Assembly (NCBI GenBank): GCA_002009975.1
Contig: MTLP01000006.1
Span: 1 to 46,379 of the forward strand
Length of the DNA: 46,379 nt
Origin: Thermococcus sp. JdFR-02
GTDB lineage: Archaea > Methanobacteriota_B > Thermococci > Thermococcales > Thermococcaceae
Direction: 5' to 3'
Below the pieces are notes generated by a model, which was not told the origin of the DNA, made no database searches, and worked only from the letters and a program-made list of their open reading frames with translations. A program made the position numbers and the translations under genes. This document shows positions 8,929 through 17,519 of this stretch, in pieces. Each line of letters opens with the position of its first letter. The stretch's first letter is position 1.

Positions 8929-10347
8929 TCACCTCCTCAAAACGATGTCTCTAAGCCTTGCATGTGGACCTCCCATCCAAACTGGAACTCCTTGCATTGG
9001 CTCACCTTTTCCACAGTTGCCGGTGTAGAAGTCAAGATCCTTTCCAACTGCATCAACACTCTTCCATAATCCTGGAGTTGTTATCTCAAGAATAGGTCTT
9101 TTTACTGGATGCTTTATCTCCCCATTCTCAATTAAGTAAGCCTCCCTTCCAATGTATCTCTGTTGATAACGCCTATCATCAATATTCCACTCATTGAAAT
9201 TCCTTATGTAGACTCCAAGCTTTATGTCCTCAATTAGCTCTTCAAATGTGTAATCACCTGGGGCTAAGTAAGTGTTTGCCATCCTAACAATTGGTTCTCT
9301 ATCATAGTTTATCGCTCTGGCAGAGGCATTTGAGTGAATTCCCAAATAGTATGCATATTCTCTGTTGATGAGGAACTCATTGATGATTCCATCTTTTATG
9401 AGGTATCTTGGTCTTGCTTTTACTCCTTCATCGTCGTAGAGATAAAAGCCATAACTGTTTGGTATTGTCGGGTCTTCAACAACTGTTACAACTTCACTTC
9501 CAATTCTTTCACCAAGCATCTCCGGTTTTATAAAGCTCTCTCCAGCTTGAGCGGCTTCCCTTCCCATAATCCTATCAGCCTCATAGGGATGTCCAACGCT
9601 CTCATGGACAGCAATTCCAGCCACCTCTGGTCCTATAACAACATCTACATGTCCCTCTGGTGGTTTTTGACCCTCTTTAATCAGCTTTTGCAAAACCCTA
9701 ACATCCTCTAATGCCTTTTCCCACGGCTTTATTTCTTCGATTTTCTCCAAACCACCAGTGAAGCCATATGAAACAAAAGGTGCTTGCTCTATTTGTCCCT
9801 CTTCAAAAACAACCAAGTTATAAGCGGTTACAACCCTTGGAATAACACTCTCAACCTTAGCTCCTTCATTGTTCACAAAATATTTGCGAGTTATCCAATC
9901 CCTATACATCAAAAATCTCATTGGGACATTTATCCCAGAGCTTAGAACATTCTCTTCAATTAGCTTTAGATACTCCATCTTTTCCTCGGCACTATAGTCT
10001 CTAAAGTCCTTCTTCATCTTAACTTCATAATAAACTTCATGGAACATCTCCTCACTAAACTCTATTGGTTTGTTTCTAACCTTAGAAGAGGCTTTTGCTA
10101 ATTTAACAGCCCTTTCAACGGCTTTAAAGACACTCTCTTTTGTTAGGACATTCGTTGATGCAAAGCCCAAGCCACCATTGATCAAAACCCTAATTCCAAT
10201 TCCCTTATCTGTTTCAATTCCTAAGCCTTCTGGAATACCATTCTTCATTGCTATTTGAATCCCTTTACGCTCTTCCAACCTTGCTTCAGCATATTTTGCT
10301 CCAAGTTCTTGTGCCTTTTCAACGGCAAACTCAACAAGTTCATGCAT
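8929..10347 (-). CDS. tldD: TldD zinc metalloprotease
   Basis: Catalytic subunit of the TldD/TldE protease. With the start at 10347 it has 472 aa. The zinc motif HESVGH (H248, E249, H253) is followed by an aspartate-bearing YEADR. The C-terminal NCGKGEP supplies the cysteine expected to complete the metal site in this family. The frame also opens at a GTG (10356), but that codon is part of the GAGGTGAT ribosome binding site of the ATG at 10347, so the ATG is the better start. A TATA-like ATTAAATAC lies about 45 bases upstream (near 10390-10398), preceded by CGTAAAG. Together with tldE it forms a two-gene operon divergent from the thiamine-salvage operon. Confidence 0.93.
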   Translation of the reverse strand: MHELVEFAVEKAQELGAKYAEARLEERKGIQIAMKNGIPEGLGIETDKGIGIRVLINGGLGFASTNVLTKESVFKAVERAVKLAKASSKVRNKPIEFSEEMFHEVYYEVKMKKDFRDYSAEEKMEYLKLIEENVLSSGINVPMRFLMYRDWITRKYFVNNEGAKVESVIPRVVTAYNLVVFEEGQIEQAPFVSYGFTGGLEKIEEIKPWEKALEDVRVLQKLIKEGQKPPEGHVDVVIGPEVAGIAVHESVGHPYEADRIMGREAAQAGESFIKPEMLGERIGSEVVTVVEDPTIPNSYGFYLYDDEGVKARPRYLIKDGIINEFLINREYAYYLGIHSNASARAINYDREPIVRMANTYLAPGDYTFEELIEDIKLGVYIRNFNEWNIDDRRYQQRYIGREAYLIENGEIKHPVKRPILEITTPGLWKSVDAVGKDLDFYTGNCGKGEPMQGVPVWMGGPHARLRDIVLRR

Positions 10348-10457
10348 GTAAATCACCTCGTATCAATGCATACTTAACTCAATTAGTATTTAATCTTTAC
10401 GTTTCGATGGATATCTAAATCCCTTTTTATAATCAAGTTTTAAAATTTTACAAAAAA

Positions 10458-10465
10458 GTTATAAG
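10458..10465 (+). promoter_or_regulatory. TATA box of cytX-thiDN operon
   Basis: GTTATAAG preceded by CAAAAAA makes a plausible BRE/TATA pair, predicting a start of transcription near 10490 and a leader of about 35 bases that ends in the strong ribosome binding site AGGAGGC. The leader is too short for, and shows no conserved parts of, a TPP riboswitch. Confidence 0.5.
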
Positions 10466-10524
10466 CCTAAAATTGCAACTCAATAATAGCAAAAAGGCTT
10501 AGCAAAATTTTAGGAGGCAAAAAT

Positions 10525-11811
10525 ATGGAGAGTGAATATGCAATAACTCCCGTAAAGAGAGAAGCAAAAGTTTTTGCGTTCTGGGAGTTATTTGCAATTT
10601 GGTTTGGTGCGGGGATAAGCATTGCCGAATTTTGGGCTGGTTCTCTGCTAACACCAGCATTACCTCTATTGACAGCAATTATAATTATAATAATTGGACA
10701 TTTAATTGGAAACTTCATAATGGGACTAATTGCGATAGAGGGTGAGGAAACAGGGTTACCCACAATGGTTCTCTCAAGAGGAGCTTTGGGAATAAAAGGC
10801 TCAATTCTACCGTCATTACTTAACTATCTACAATTAATAGGCTGGACTGCAATAATGCTCATAGTAGGAGCAAACGCTATGAATACCGTGTCAAGCACTC
10901 TTGGATTTGGAAACTACTATCTCTGGGTCATTTTCTTAGGAATTCTTGTAACGTTGTGGAGTTATATTGGTCCAAAGAGATGGAGAGAACTTGAAAAAGT
11001 ATCAGCCTTATTGCTATTGATCTTGAGCATTTGGCTTACATACATTACCCTACAACGCTTTTCTTTAAGTGATCTACTCTCAAAGAGCGGTACTAAAGAG
11101 ATCGGCACAATGCTCGCTTTAGATCTGGTTATTGCAATGCCCATCTCTTGGGCACCTTTAATAGCCGACTACTCAAGGTTTGCAAAAACCAAAAACTTTG
11201 CCTTCTGGGGAACTTTCATTGGCTATTTCATATCCAGTTCGCTCTTTTACTTCGTTGGGGCTTTAACAAACATGGCAGTAGGAGAAGTTGATCCAATAGG
11301 AATAATAGCTTCTTATGGGATTGGAATTCCAGCTATGCTTATAATAATGTTCTCAACAACAACCACCACATTCTTAGATGTTTACTCCGCTGCAATAACT
11401 TATAAGAACGTTTCACCAAAGGCAAATGCAAGAAGGCAAATTCTATTGGTCGGAGCCTTAGGAATAATATTAGCTTTAGTATTCCCAATGGAGCAATATG
11501 AGAGCTTTCTCTTACTCATTGGAGGGGCATTCGTTTCATTAACAGCCATAATGATCACAGATTACTTCATCGTAAAGAAGGGATACAACGTAAAAGAGCT
11601 TTTTGATGAGAATGGGAAGCTTAAAGGTTATAATACCAAAGCAATGCTGATATGGGCTTTAGGTTTTATTTTCTACATGGGTTTAGCTTTGGAGGGTCTC
11701 TTTGGAATTCATGTGCCAATTTTAAGTACTATTGGCTTTAGTTTTGGTTCCACTATACCCACATTAATTTTAGTCGGAGCACTGTACTATGCATTGGGGG
11801 TGAGAAAATGA
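10525..11811 (+). CDS. cytX: NCS1-family transporter, CytX-like (probable hydroxymethylpyrimidine importer)
   Basis: A 428-aa polytopic membrane protein with about twelve hydrophobic segments. The N-terminus matches NCS1 permeases (FAFWELFAIWFGAGISIAEFWAG) and the middle has APLIADYSRFAK, typical of purine/pyrimidine:cation symporters. The next gene is ThiD-ThiN, overlapping by four bases (ATGA), so the substrate is most likely the thiamine pyrimidine moiety HMP, as for CytX in other prokaryotes. The ATG has an AGGAGG ribosome binding site. A cytosine or allantoin specificity cannot be excluded by sequence alone, but the operon context strongly favours HMP. Confidence 0.85.
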   Translation: MESEYAITPVKREAKVFAFWELFAIWFGAGISIAEFWAGSLLTPALPLLTAIIIIIIGHLIGNFIMGLIAIEGEETGLPTMVLSRGALGIKGSILPSLLNYLQLIGWTAIMLIVGANAMNTVSSTLGFGNYYLWVIFLGILVTLWSYIGPKRWRELEKVSALLLLILSIWLTYITLQRFSLSDLLSKSGTKEIGTMLALDLVIAMPISWAPLIADYSRFAKTKNFAFWGTFIGYFISSSLFYFVGALTNMAVGEVDPIGIIASYGIGIPAMLIIMFSTTTTTFLDVYSAAITYKNVSPKANARRQILLVGALGIILALVFPMEQYESFLLLIGGAFVSLTAIMITDYFIVKKGYNVKELFDENGKLKGYNTKAMLIWALGFIFYMGLALEGLFGIHVPILSTIGFSFGSTIPTLILVGALYYALGVRK

Positions 11812-13070
11812 AGCCAATTAGGACTGCTTTAACAATAGCTGGGAGTGATAGTGGGGGAGGAGCGGGAATTGAAGCAGATCTAAAGACTTTCTCCTCCTTT
11901 GGAGTTCATGGTCTGGTTGCAATAACTTCAGTCACAGCTCAAAACACCCAAGAGGTTAGGGCAATTTATGACATTTCCCCAGAAGTCGTTTCAAAGCAAA
12001 TTGAAGCTGTAGCGGATGATATAGGTGTTGATGCAGCCAAAACTGGAATGTTAAGCAATGCCCATATAATTGAAGCAGTTGCAAAGACGGTTAAAAAATA
12101 TGATTTTCCGTTGGTTGTCGATCCTGTCATGATTGCAAAGAGTGGAGCACCTCTTTTAAGAGAAGATGCTGTAAATGCTCTAATTGAAAAAATAATTCCT
12201 CTTGCGACTTTAGTTACACCAAACAAGTCCGAAGCTGAAAAATTGAGTGGAATAAAAATAGGAAATATTGAAGATGCAAAAAAAGCCGCTAAGATCATAG
12301 TTGAAGAGTTCGGAGCTAAAGGGGCAATAGTTAAGGGTGGGCACTTGGGATTGGATCAGGCGATAGATATTTTATACTATGATGGCAAGTTCAAAGAATA
12401 TAAAGCCCCTTTCGTTAATGGTTGTACCCATGGAACTGGTTGCTCTTTTTCAGCTGCTATCACAGCAAATTTAGCTAAGGGAAAAAGCTTGGAAGAGGCT
12501 GTAAAGATAGCAAAGAAGTTCATAACTATGGGCATTTATTATGGGGCAAGAATTGGAAAAGGTCATTGCCCAGTAAATCAAAACGCTTGGATCGAGATTC
12601 CAGCCGAAAAATGGCGCATTTATGAAGAGCTAAGCAAAGCCGTTAGAAAACTTGAAAGCTTAGGAGAAAAACTCTTATCCTATGTTCCAGAAGATGGTAT
12701 TAACTTCGTGTATTCTTTACCAAAGCTGTACGCTAAAACCCCCAAAGACGTTGCGGGAGTGTATGGAGGAATTGTCAAGTTTGGAAACACAGTAAAACCT
12801 ATTGGCTGGATATATTTTGGGGCTTCAGAGCATTTAGCTGAAGTTGTTTTAAAAATCATGAAGCTTTGTCCAGAAGTTAGGAGTGCTTTAAGCATTAAAT
12901 ACAATGAAGAAATCATAGAAAAAGCTCAAAAACTTAATTTTAGAGTTTCAGAATCTACAACAGAGAGCTTGAGAGAAAAACCTGATATAATTTGCTTTAG
13001 AGAAAGGGTCCTAATTTTTGGAGAAAACCCAAAAAATGTGCTGAGAAAATTAAAGGCTTTAATTCTCTAA
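11808..13070 (+). CDS. thiDN: Bifunctional HMP/HMP-phosphate kinase and thiamine-phosphate synthase (ThiD-ThiN fusion)
   Basis: A 420-aa fusion. Residues 1 to about 260 are ThiD, a ribokinase-fold kinase that phosphorylates HMP and HMP-P: TIAGSDSGGGAGIEAD near the N-terminus, VVDPVMIAKSGAPLL in the middle, and the anion-hole/catalytic motif HGTGCSFSAA near residue 205. Residues from about 270 to the end are a ThiN domain, which condenses HMP-PP with the thiazole phosphate in organisms lacking ThiE. The start overlaps the cytX stop, indicating coupled translation. With cytX it forms an import-and-activate module for thiamine biosynthesis. Its stop overlaps by four bases the stop of the convergent gene at 13067. 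Confidence 0.94.
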   Translation: MKPIRTALTIAGSDSGGGAGIEADLKTFSSFGVHGLVAITSVTAQNTQEVRAIYDISPEVVSKQIEAVADDIGVDAAKTGMLSNAHIIEAVAKTVKKYDFPLVVDPVMIAKSGAPLLREDAVNALIEKIIPLATLVTPNKSEAEKLSGIKIGNIEDAKKAAKIIVEEFGAKGAIVKGGHLGLDQAIDILYYDGKFKEYKAPFVNGCTHGTGCSFSAAITANLAKGKSLEEAVKIAKKFITMGIYYGARIGKGHCPVNQNAWIEIPAEKWRIYEELSKAVRKLESLGEKLLSYVPEDGINFVYSLPKLYAKTPKDVAGVYGGIVKFGNTVKPIGWIYFGASEHLAEVVLKIMKLCPEVRSALSIKYNEEIIEKAQKLNFRVSESTTESLREKPDIICFRERVLIFGENPKNVLRKLKALIL

Positions 13071-13522
13071 ATCCTCCTAGCATAACTTTTTCTTTTAACT
13101 ACTCTCCCATTTTCAAATTTGTATACATCAACCCTTTCAAATCCAAGGGTTTCTCTCTTATATGCAACCAAATAGTCAATTAATTCTCTAACTCCATATC
13201 GAGTTATGGAATCCTTAACATACTTTTCCTCATAAATTAAGATCAATCTATCCTTATTCTCTCTTATCCAATTGTAAAGTTTCGCCCTTTCAGCTTTTGG
13301 TCTTGAGAGGAGGTTCACGATCAAATACCCATCAAAACTAAATGTTTCATTAACTTCACCGACAAAAACTTGTTCAGGGTAATTAACATCGAAGGGTAAT
13401 GCTTCAGCTAAGAAAGTTAAACCTTTTGAAAGCCAAGAGTTCATAAATATTTTACCAAGCTTTTTAGCATCCCCAGTTAGTAAAACAACCCCTCTATTAA
13501 GGAGTATTATGTCTTTAAGCAT
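13067..13522 (-). CDS. Conserved-looking hypothetical protein with degenerate P-loop-like N-terminus
   Basis: A 151-aa protein that I do not recognise. It begins with a beta strand and turn (GVVLLTGDAKKLGK, residues 11-24) resembling a P-loop, but the final Thr/Ser is missing, so ATP binding is doubtful. A hydrophobic strand YLIVNLLS follows near residue 67, and the tail is basic (RKSYARRI). The layout suggests a short, eroded RecA/KaiC-like half-domain, but this is a weak inference. The ATG has a GTGGGGGTTG ribosome binding site, and TATA-like GTTTAAAAG lies about 25 bases upstream. No membrane segment is evident. Codon use resembles that of its neighbours. Confidence 0.7.
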   Translation of the reverse strand: MLKDIILLNRGVVLLTGDAKKLGKIFMNSWLSKGLTFLAEALPFDVNYPEQVFVGEVNETFSFDGYLIVNLLSRPKAERAKLYNWIRENKDRLILIYEEKYVKDSITRYGVRELIDYLVAYKRETLGFERVDVYKFENGRVVKRKSYARRI

Positions 13523-13620
13523 TTTTCAACCCCCACATCTTTTAAACATCCATAACTTAAAAATTATTTTGAGTAGACATTAGTTTTAAAAAGGCTTTTC
13601 ATTTTGCATGACCATAAGAT

Positions 13621-13630
13621 ATATATTTAA
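13621..13630 (+). promoter_or_regulatory. TATA box of the BMP transporter operon
   Basis: ATATATTTAA, preceded by CATAAGAT, lies about 50 bases before the ATG at 13678. This predicts a leader of about 25-30 bases carrying the GAGGTG ribosome binding site at 13665-13670. Confidence 0.55.
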
Positions 13631-13677
13631 AGCGACACACTTTTATGCTTGAGAAATACTTTCAGAGGTGTTAGTAA

Positions 13678-14937
13678 ATGAAGAAGTCAATGTTTGCATT
13701 GTTTTTAATTGGGGTTTTGGCATTTAGCGTGGTTGCAAGCGGCTGTATTGGAGGAGAAAAGGAAACAGAGACAAAAACTGAATATGCTGGTAAAATAGCA
13801 ATAGTTTACGACGTTGGTGGAAGAGGTGACCTAAGTTTCAACGACATGGCTTACTTAGGTGCCTCAAAGGCTGCAAAAGACTTTAATTTAGAACTCAAAG
13901 AAGTTCAAAGCAAGCAAGAAAGTGACTACTTACCAAACTTGAGAAGCTTAGCCAAGAGTGGAGAATACACCATAATCATTGCTGTTGGTTTTATGATGAC
14001 AGATGCTATAAAACAAGTTGCCGACGAGTTCCCTGATCAAAAGTTCGCTATCATTGATGGATATGTTCCAGATAAGCCAAACGTTATGAGCATTCTCTTT
14101 AAGGAAAATGAGGGTTCTGCATTAATTGGTGCTTTGGCTGGACTTATAGCAGCCAATGATGGAAAAGACACAGTTGGTGTAGTCTTAGGTATTGAAATTC
14201 CAGTCCTCTACAAGTTCGAGGGTGGTTACAGATTTGGTGTAGCTTGGGCTGAAGACTACTACAAGCAAAAAGAAGGAAAAGATGTTGACATTCAAATCCT
14301 CTACACATACACAGGTTCATTTACAGATCCAGCAAAGGGTAAGACAGCAGCACAAGCCCAACTTGGTCAAGGCGCATGGGTGATTTACCAAGTCGCTGGT
14401 GCTGTTGGTTTGGGTGTCTTTGATGCTATTAGTGAATACCTACAAAGCCAAGGAAAAGAGTTTGGACCACCATTTGCAGTTGGTGTTGATTCAGCTCAAG
14501 ACTGGATCAAGCCAGGTGTTATAATAGCCTCAATGATGAAGAGAGTTGACGTCGGTGTTTACAAAGCCGTTGAAGCAGCTGTCAAGGGAACATTCAAAGG
14601 AGGAATAGTAGAATTAGGTCTCGCAGACGGTGGTGTCGGAGTAAGCACAATTGAGGACATAAAGGAAATGTTAGAGTCACTCCCAGAGGACGTTAGAGCT
14701 AAGAAGCTTGAGGAAATTGGAGTTGCAAGTGAAGAAGAATTGCTCAAGAAGATTGAGGAGACAAGAAAGCAAGTACCAGATTGGGTCTGGGATGCTGTAA
14801 AAGAGCTTGAAGAAAAGATCAAGAGCGGAGAAGTCAAGGTTCCAAAAGCCTTCAATAAAGATGAGATTGAAGCAATAAGAAAGGCTAAAGACTGGAAAGA
14901 AATGATGAAACTTGCAGAAGAATGGGAGAGTGAGTAA
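13678..14937 (+). CDS. BMP-family ABC transporter substrate-binding lipoprotein (nucleoside/purine uptake)
   Basis: Extracellular binding protein of the PnrA/BmpA class. It has a signal peptide with lipobox VASGC (C23 as lipid anchor), an acidic linker, then the BMP fold: IAIVYDVGGRGDLSFNDMAYLG near residues 43-64, VGFMMTDAI, and GVDSAQDW near 275. In this family such residues bind purine nucleosides. The C-terminus (from about residue 345) is a charged helical extension, giving 419 aa, longer than bacterial PnrA. It is the first gene of a four-gene operon with one ATPase and two permeases. The predicted ligand is guanosine, adenosine or inosine; the exact choice cannot be read from sequence. 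Confidence 0.92.
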   Translation: MKKSMFALFLIGVLAFSVVASGCIGGEKETETKTEYAGKIAIVYDVGGRGDLSFNDMAYLGASKAAKDFNLELKEVQSKQESDYLPNLRSLAKSGEYTIIIAVGFMMTDAIKQVADEFPDQKFAIIDGYVPDKPNVMSILFKENEGSALIGALAGLIAANDGKDTVGVVLGIEIPVLYKFEGGYRFGVAWAEDYYKQKEGKDVDIQILYTYTGSFTDPAKGKTAAQAQLGQGAWVIYQVAGAVGLGVFDAISEYLQSQGKEFGPPFAVGVDSAQDWIKPGVIIASMMKRVDVGVYKAVEAAVKGTFKGGIVELGLADGGVGVSTIEDIKEMLESLPEDVRAKKLEEIGVASEEELLKKIEETRKQVPDWVWDAVKELEEKIKSGEVKVPKAFNKDEIEAIRKAKDWKEMMKLAEEWESE

Positions 14938-14974
14938 TTCCTTCTTTTTTCTTTTCAATTTTGGAGGTGGACTT

Positions 14975-16504
14975 ATGGAAGAAGTTCCAATCATCAAAAT
15001 GAAAGGAATAGTTAAAATTTATTCAGACGGTACAAAAGCCTTGAAAGGTGTAGATTTTTCTGTAAAAAAAGGAGAGATTCACGGTCTTTTAGGTGAGAAT
15101 GGTGCGGGTAAGACTACTTTGATGAAGATACTTTCTGGTATGCTTCATCCTACTGAGGGTAAAATCTATGTTAATGGTAGTGAGGTAACTTTTAAGAGTC
15201 CAGCTGATGCTTTGGCTAAAGGTATTGGTATGGTTCATCAACATTTCACTTTAGTCGATGTTTTTGATGCCTTGCATAATATCATCCTCGGAATGGAAGG
15301 TCATGGAGCTTTCTCTAAGATAGATGTTGAGAGAGCTAAGGAGAAGCTCCAAAAGCTGATGGATGAACTAAACTTCCAAGTTCCCTTAGAGGTTCCAGTC
15401 GAGAACCTTCCTGTTGGAGTTCAGCAGAGAATTGAGATTTTAAAGATGCTCTATAGAGACGTTGATGTTTTAATCTTGGACGAGCCAACCGCTGTTCTGA
15501 CACCAATAGAGGTTAAAGAGCTTTTTGATGTCCTAAGAACGCTGAAAAATCAAGGAAAGACAATAATATTCATAAGCCACAAGTTAAGGGAAGTGATGGA
15601 AATAACAGATAGAGTTACGGTTCTTAGAAAAGGTGAACTCATTGGAACTGTAAATACAAGTGAAGCAACACCTCAGCTTTTAGCAAGGATGATGGTTGGT
15701 AGAGATGTCGTTTTGAGGGTTGAAAAGCCACCAAAGGTTCCTGGAGAACCAATCTTAAAAGTTGAGGACTTGTGGGTTAAAGGAGATAGGGGAGAAGATG
15801 CAGTTAAAGGATTAAGCTTTGAAGTTAGAGCTGGGGAAATCTTTGGAATTGCTGGTGTTGAAGGCAATGGACAAACGGAGTTAATTGAGGCAATAACAGG
15901 ATTACGAAAAGTTGAAAAGGGTAAAATAATCCTAAATGGCAAGGTCATAACAACAAAATCACCAAAGGATCTATATAATCTTGGAGTCGCTCACATTCCA
16001 GAGGATAGAATAAATATGGGACTTATATTAGAGATGAGTGTTGCTGAGAATACTATTCTTGGTCTTCATTGGAGAGAAAAGTTCGTAGGACCATTAAACT
16101 CAATTAGATGGAAGAACGTTAAGGAGCACGCAAAAAGATTAGTGGAAAACTTTGAGATTGTTGCACCAGGTGTTGACAGCCCAGCAAAGAGCTTAAGTGG
16201 TGGAAATCAACAAAAGCTAATCGTTGCAAGAGAAGTAAGCAAGGAGCCTCTTTTGATAGTTGCATCACAGCCAACAAGGGGAGTTGATGTTGCATCAACT
16301 GAATACATAAGAAACTATCTCATAAAGCTTAGAAACGAGGATAAAGCGGTTCTTTTGGTCTCAGCTGACTTAGATGAGGTGTTACAGCTAAGCGATAGAA
16401 TGGCAATCATGTATGAAGGACAATTTGTTGGTATTGTTAAGCCCGAAGAAGTTACAGAGGAGCAAATTGGACTAATGATGGGAGGTATCAAAGATGAAAA
16501 TTGA
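14975..16504 (+). CDS. ABC transporter ATP-binding protein, tandem nucleotide-binding domains (BMP system)
   Basis: A protein of about 509 aa with two ABC domains in one chain, like RbsA/NupO. Domain 1 has an intact Walker A (GENGAGKTT) and Walker B (ILDEPTAVL) but a divergent signature (PVGVQQR). Domain 2 has a degenerate P-loop (GVEGNGQTE), an intact signature (LSGGNQQK) and ASQPTRGVD in place of the usual catalytic glutamate segment. This asymmetry is usual for BMP-type transporters. The frame opens earlier (14912), but the GGAGGTGG box at 14963-14970 points to the ATG at 14975. The segment around 15088-15240 has codon use unlike the rest (see findings). The permease gene overlaps its 3' end by eleven bases. 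Confidence 0.93.
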   Translation: MEEVPIIKMKGIVKIYSDGTKALKGVDFSVKKGEIHGLLGENGAGKTTLMKILSGMLHPTEGKIYVNGSEVTFKSPADALAKGIGMVHQHFTLVDVFDALHNIILGMEGHGAFSKIDVERAKEKLQKLMDELNFQVPLEVPVENLPVGVQQRIEILKMLYRDVDVLILDEPTAVLTPIEVKELFDVLRTLKNQGKTIIFISHKLREVMEITDRVTVLRKGELIGTVNTSEATPQLLARMMVGRDVVLRVEKPPKVPGEPILKVEDLWVKGDRGEDAVKGLSFEVRAGEIFGIAGVEGNGQTELIEAITGLRKVEKGKIILNGKVITTKSPKDLYNLGVAHIPEDRINMGLILEMSVAENTILGLHWREKFVGPLNSIRWKNVKEHAKRLVENFEIVAPGVDSPAKSLSGGNQQKLIVAREVSKEPLLIVASQPTRGVDVASTEYIRNYLIKLRNEDKAVLLVSADLDEVLQLSDRMAIMYEGQFVGIVKPEEVTEEQIGLMMGGIKDEN

Positions 16505-17519
16505 TACTCTTGTAAAACCACTTATGGAGAGTATAGTTGCAATAACGATAGGAGTCTTAATAGGTGCAATTGTGCTTACATTCTCTGGCTTTAGCCCAAT
16601 AGAAGCCTACAAAGCACTTTTAGATGGAGCATTGGGTTCTACCTATGGAATTGCAATGACGTTAAGCTCTGCAACACCTATAATCCTCACTGCCCTAACT
16701 TTCGCTATAAGTGCAAGAACTGGAATATTTAACATAGGTGCAGAAGGAACAGTTTACTTTGGTGCAATAGCGGCTATAATTTTAACTAACGTAGTCGGGA
16801 ATCCATTGGTTGGTCTATTAGGTGGAATCCTCTTAGGAGCGCTATGGTCACTCCCTGCTGCATTCTTAAAGGTCTATAGAGGTGTTCACGAGGTTATATC
16901 AACAATAATGTTCAACTGGATAGCCTTTTATACAGTTCTTTACTTTGTTTTAGGACCTTTGGCTAATCCAAATGATCCAAATAAGACGATAGAAATACCA
17001 ACAAGTGCGCGATTACCCCTTTTAATGAAAGGAAGTGAGTTATCTTGGGCATTTATAATAGCGATTTTAGCAGCAGTAATAAGTTACTACATTTTATGGC
17101 ACACGGTGTTAGGTTATGAACTCAGAGCAAGTGGGTACAATGAGAGAGCGGCAAGATATGCTGGAATAAATCCAAAGAGAGCAATAATATGGTCTTTTAT
17201 CTTGGGCGGATTAATGAGCGGTCTTGCTGGTGCAACTGAAGTAATGGGGAGACCTCCAAGCTATGCAATAAGCCAAGGAATGGCAAACATTCATGGCTAT
17301 GGTTTCGATGGAATTGGAGTCTCATTAGTTGGAAGAAACCATCCCATAGGAATAATATTCAGTGGCATATTCTTTGGTATCTTAAAGGCTGGAGCAACGG
17401 CAATGCAAATTGAAGCTGGTGTTCCTTTAGAGATGGTAAAAGTAGTTCAAGGAATAATCGTTGTAGCAGTTGCAGTTCCGGGATTGTGGGATTTAATTAA
17501 GAAGGTGGTGAGAAGATGA
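16494..17519 (+). CDS. BMP-type nucleoside ABC transporter permease 1
   Basis: A 341-aa membrane protein of the BPD_transp_2 (branched-chain amino acid/ribose) permease family. It shows eight or more hydrophobic segments and the conserved loop ISARTGIFNIGAEGTVYFGAI near residues 70-90, which characterises the NupP-like subunit. The cytoplasmic coupling region ELRASGYNERAARYAGI lies near 205-225. A GGAGGT ribosome binding site precedes the ATG inside the ATPase gene. It forms the transmembrane heterodimer with the next gene and is energised by the tandem ATPase. Confidence 0.92.
   Translation: MKIDTLVKPLMESIVAITIGVLIGAIVLTFSGFSPIEAYKALLDGALGSTYGIAMTLSSATPIILTALTFAISARTGIFNIGAEGTVYFGAIAAIILTNVVGNPLVGLLGGILLGALWSLPAAFLKVYRGVHEVISTIMFNWIAFYTVLYFVLGPLANPNDPNKTIEIPTSARLPLLMKGSELSWAFIIAILAAVISYYILWHTVLGYELRASGYNERAARYAGINPKRAIIWSFILGGLMSGLAGATEVMGRPPSYAISQGMANIHGYGFDGIGVSLVGRNHPIGIIFSGIFFGILKAGATAMQIEAGVPLEMVKVVQGIIVVAVAVPGLWDLIKKVVRR

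Noticed and set aside
10348-10524. A TPP riboswitch in front of cytX-thiDN
   Set aside because: The predicted leader is only about 35 bases and none of the conserved riboswitch segments (such as CTGAGA) occurs between the promoter and the ATG.
15820-16300. Loss-of-function mutations in the second ABC domain of the BMP ATPase
   Set aside because: The degenerate P-loop and the ASQPTRGVD segment are normal for the BMP/nucleoside class of tandem ABC proteins, where one site is catalytically weak.
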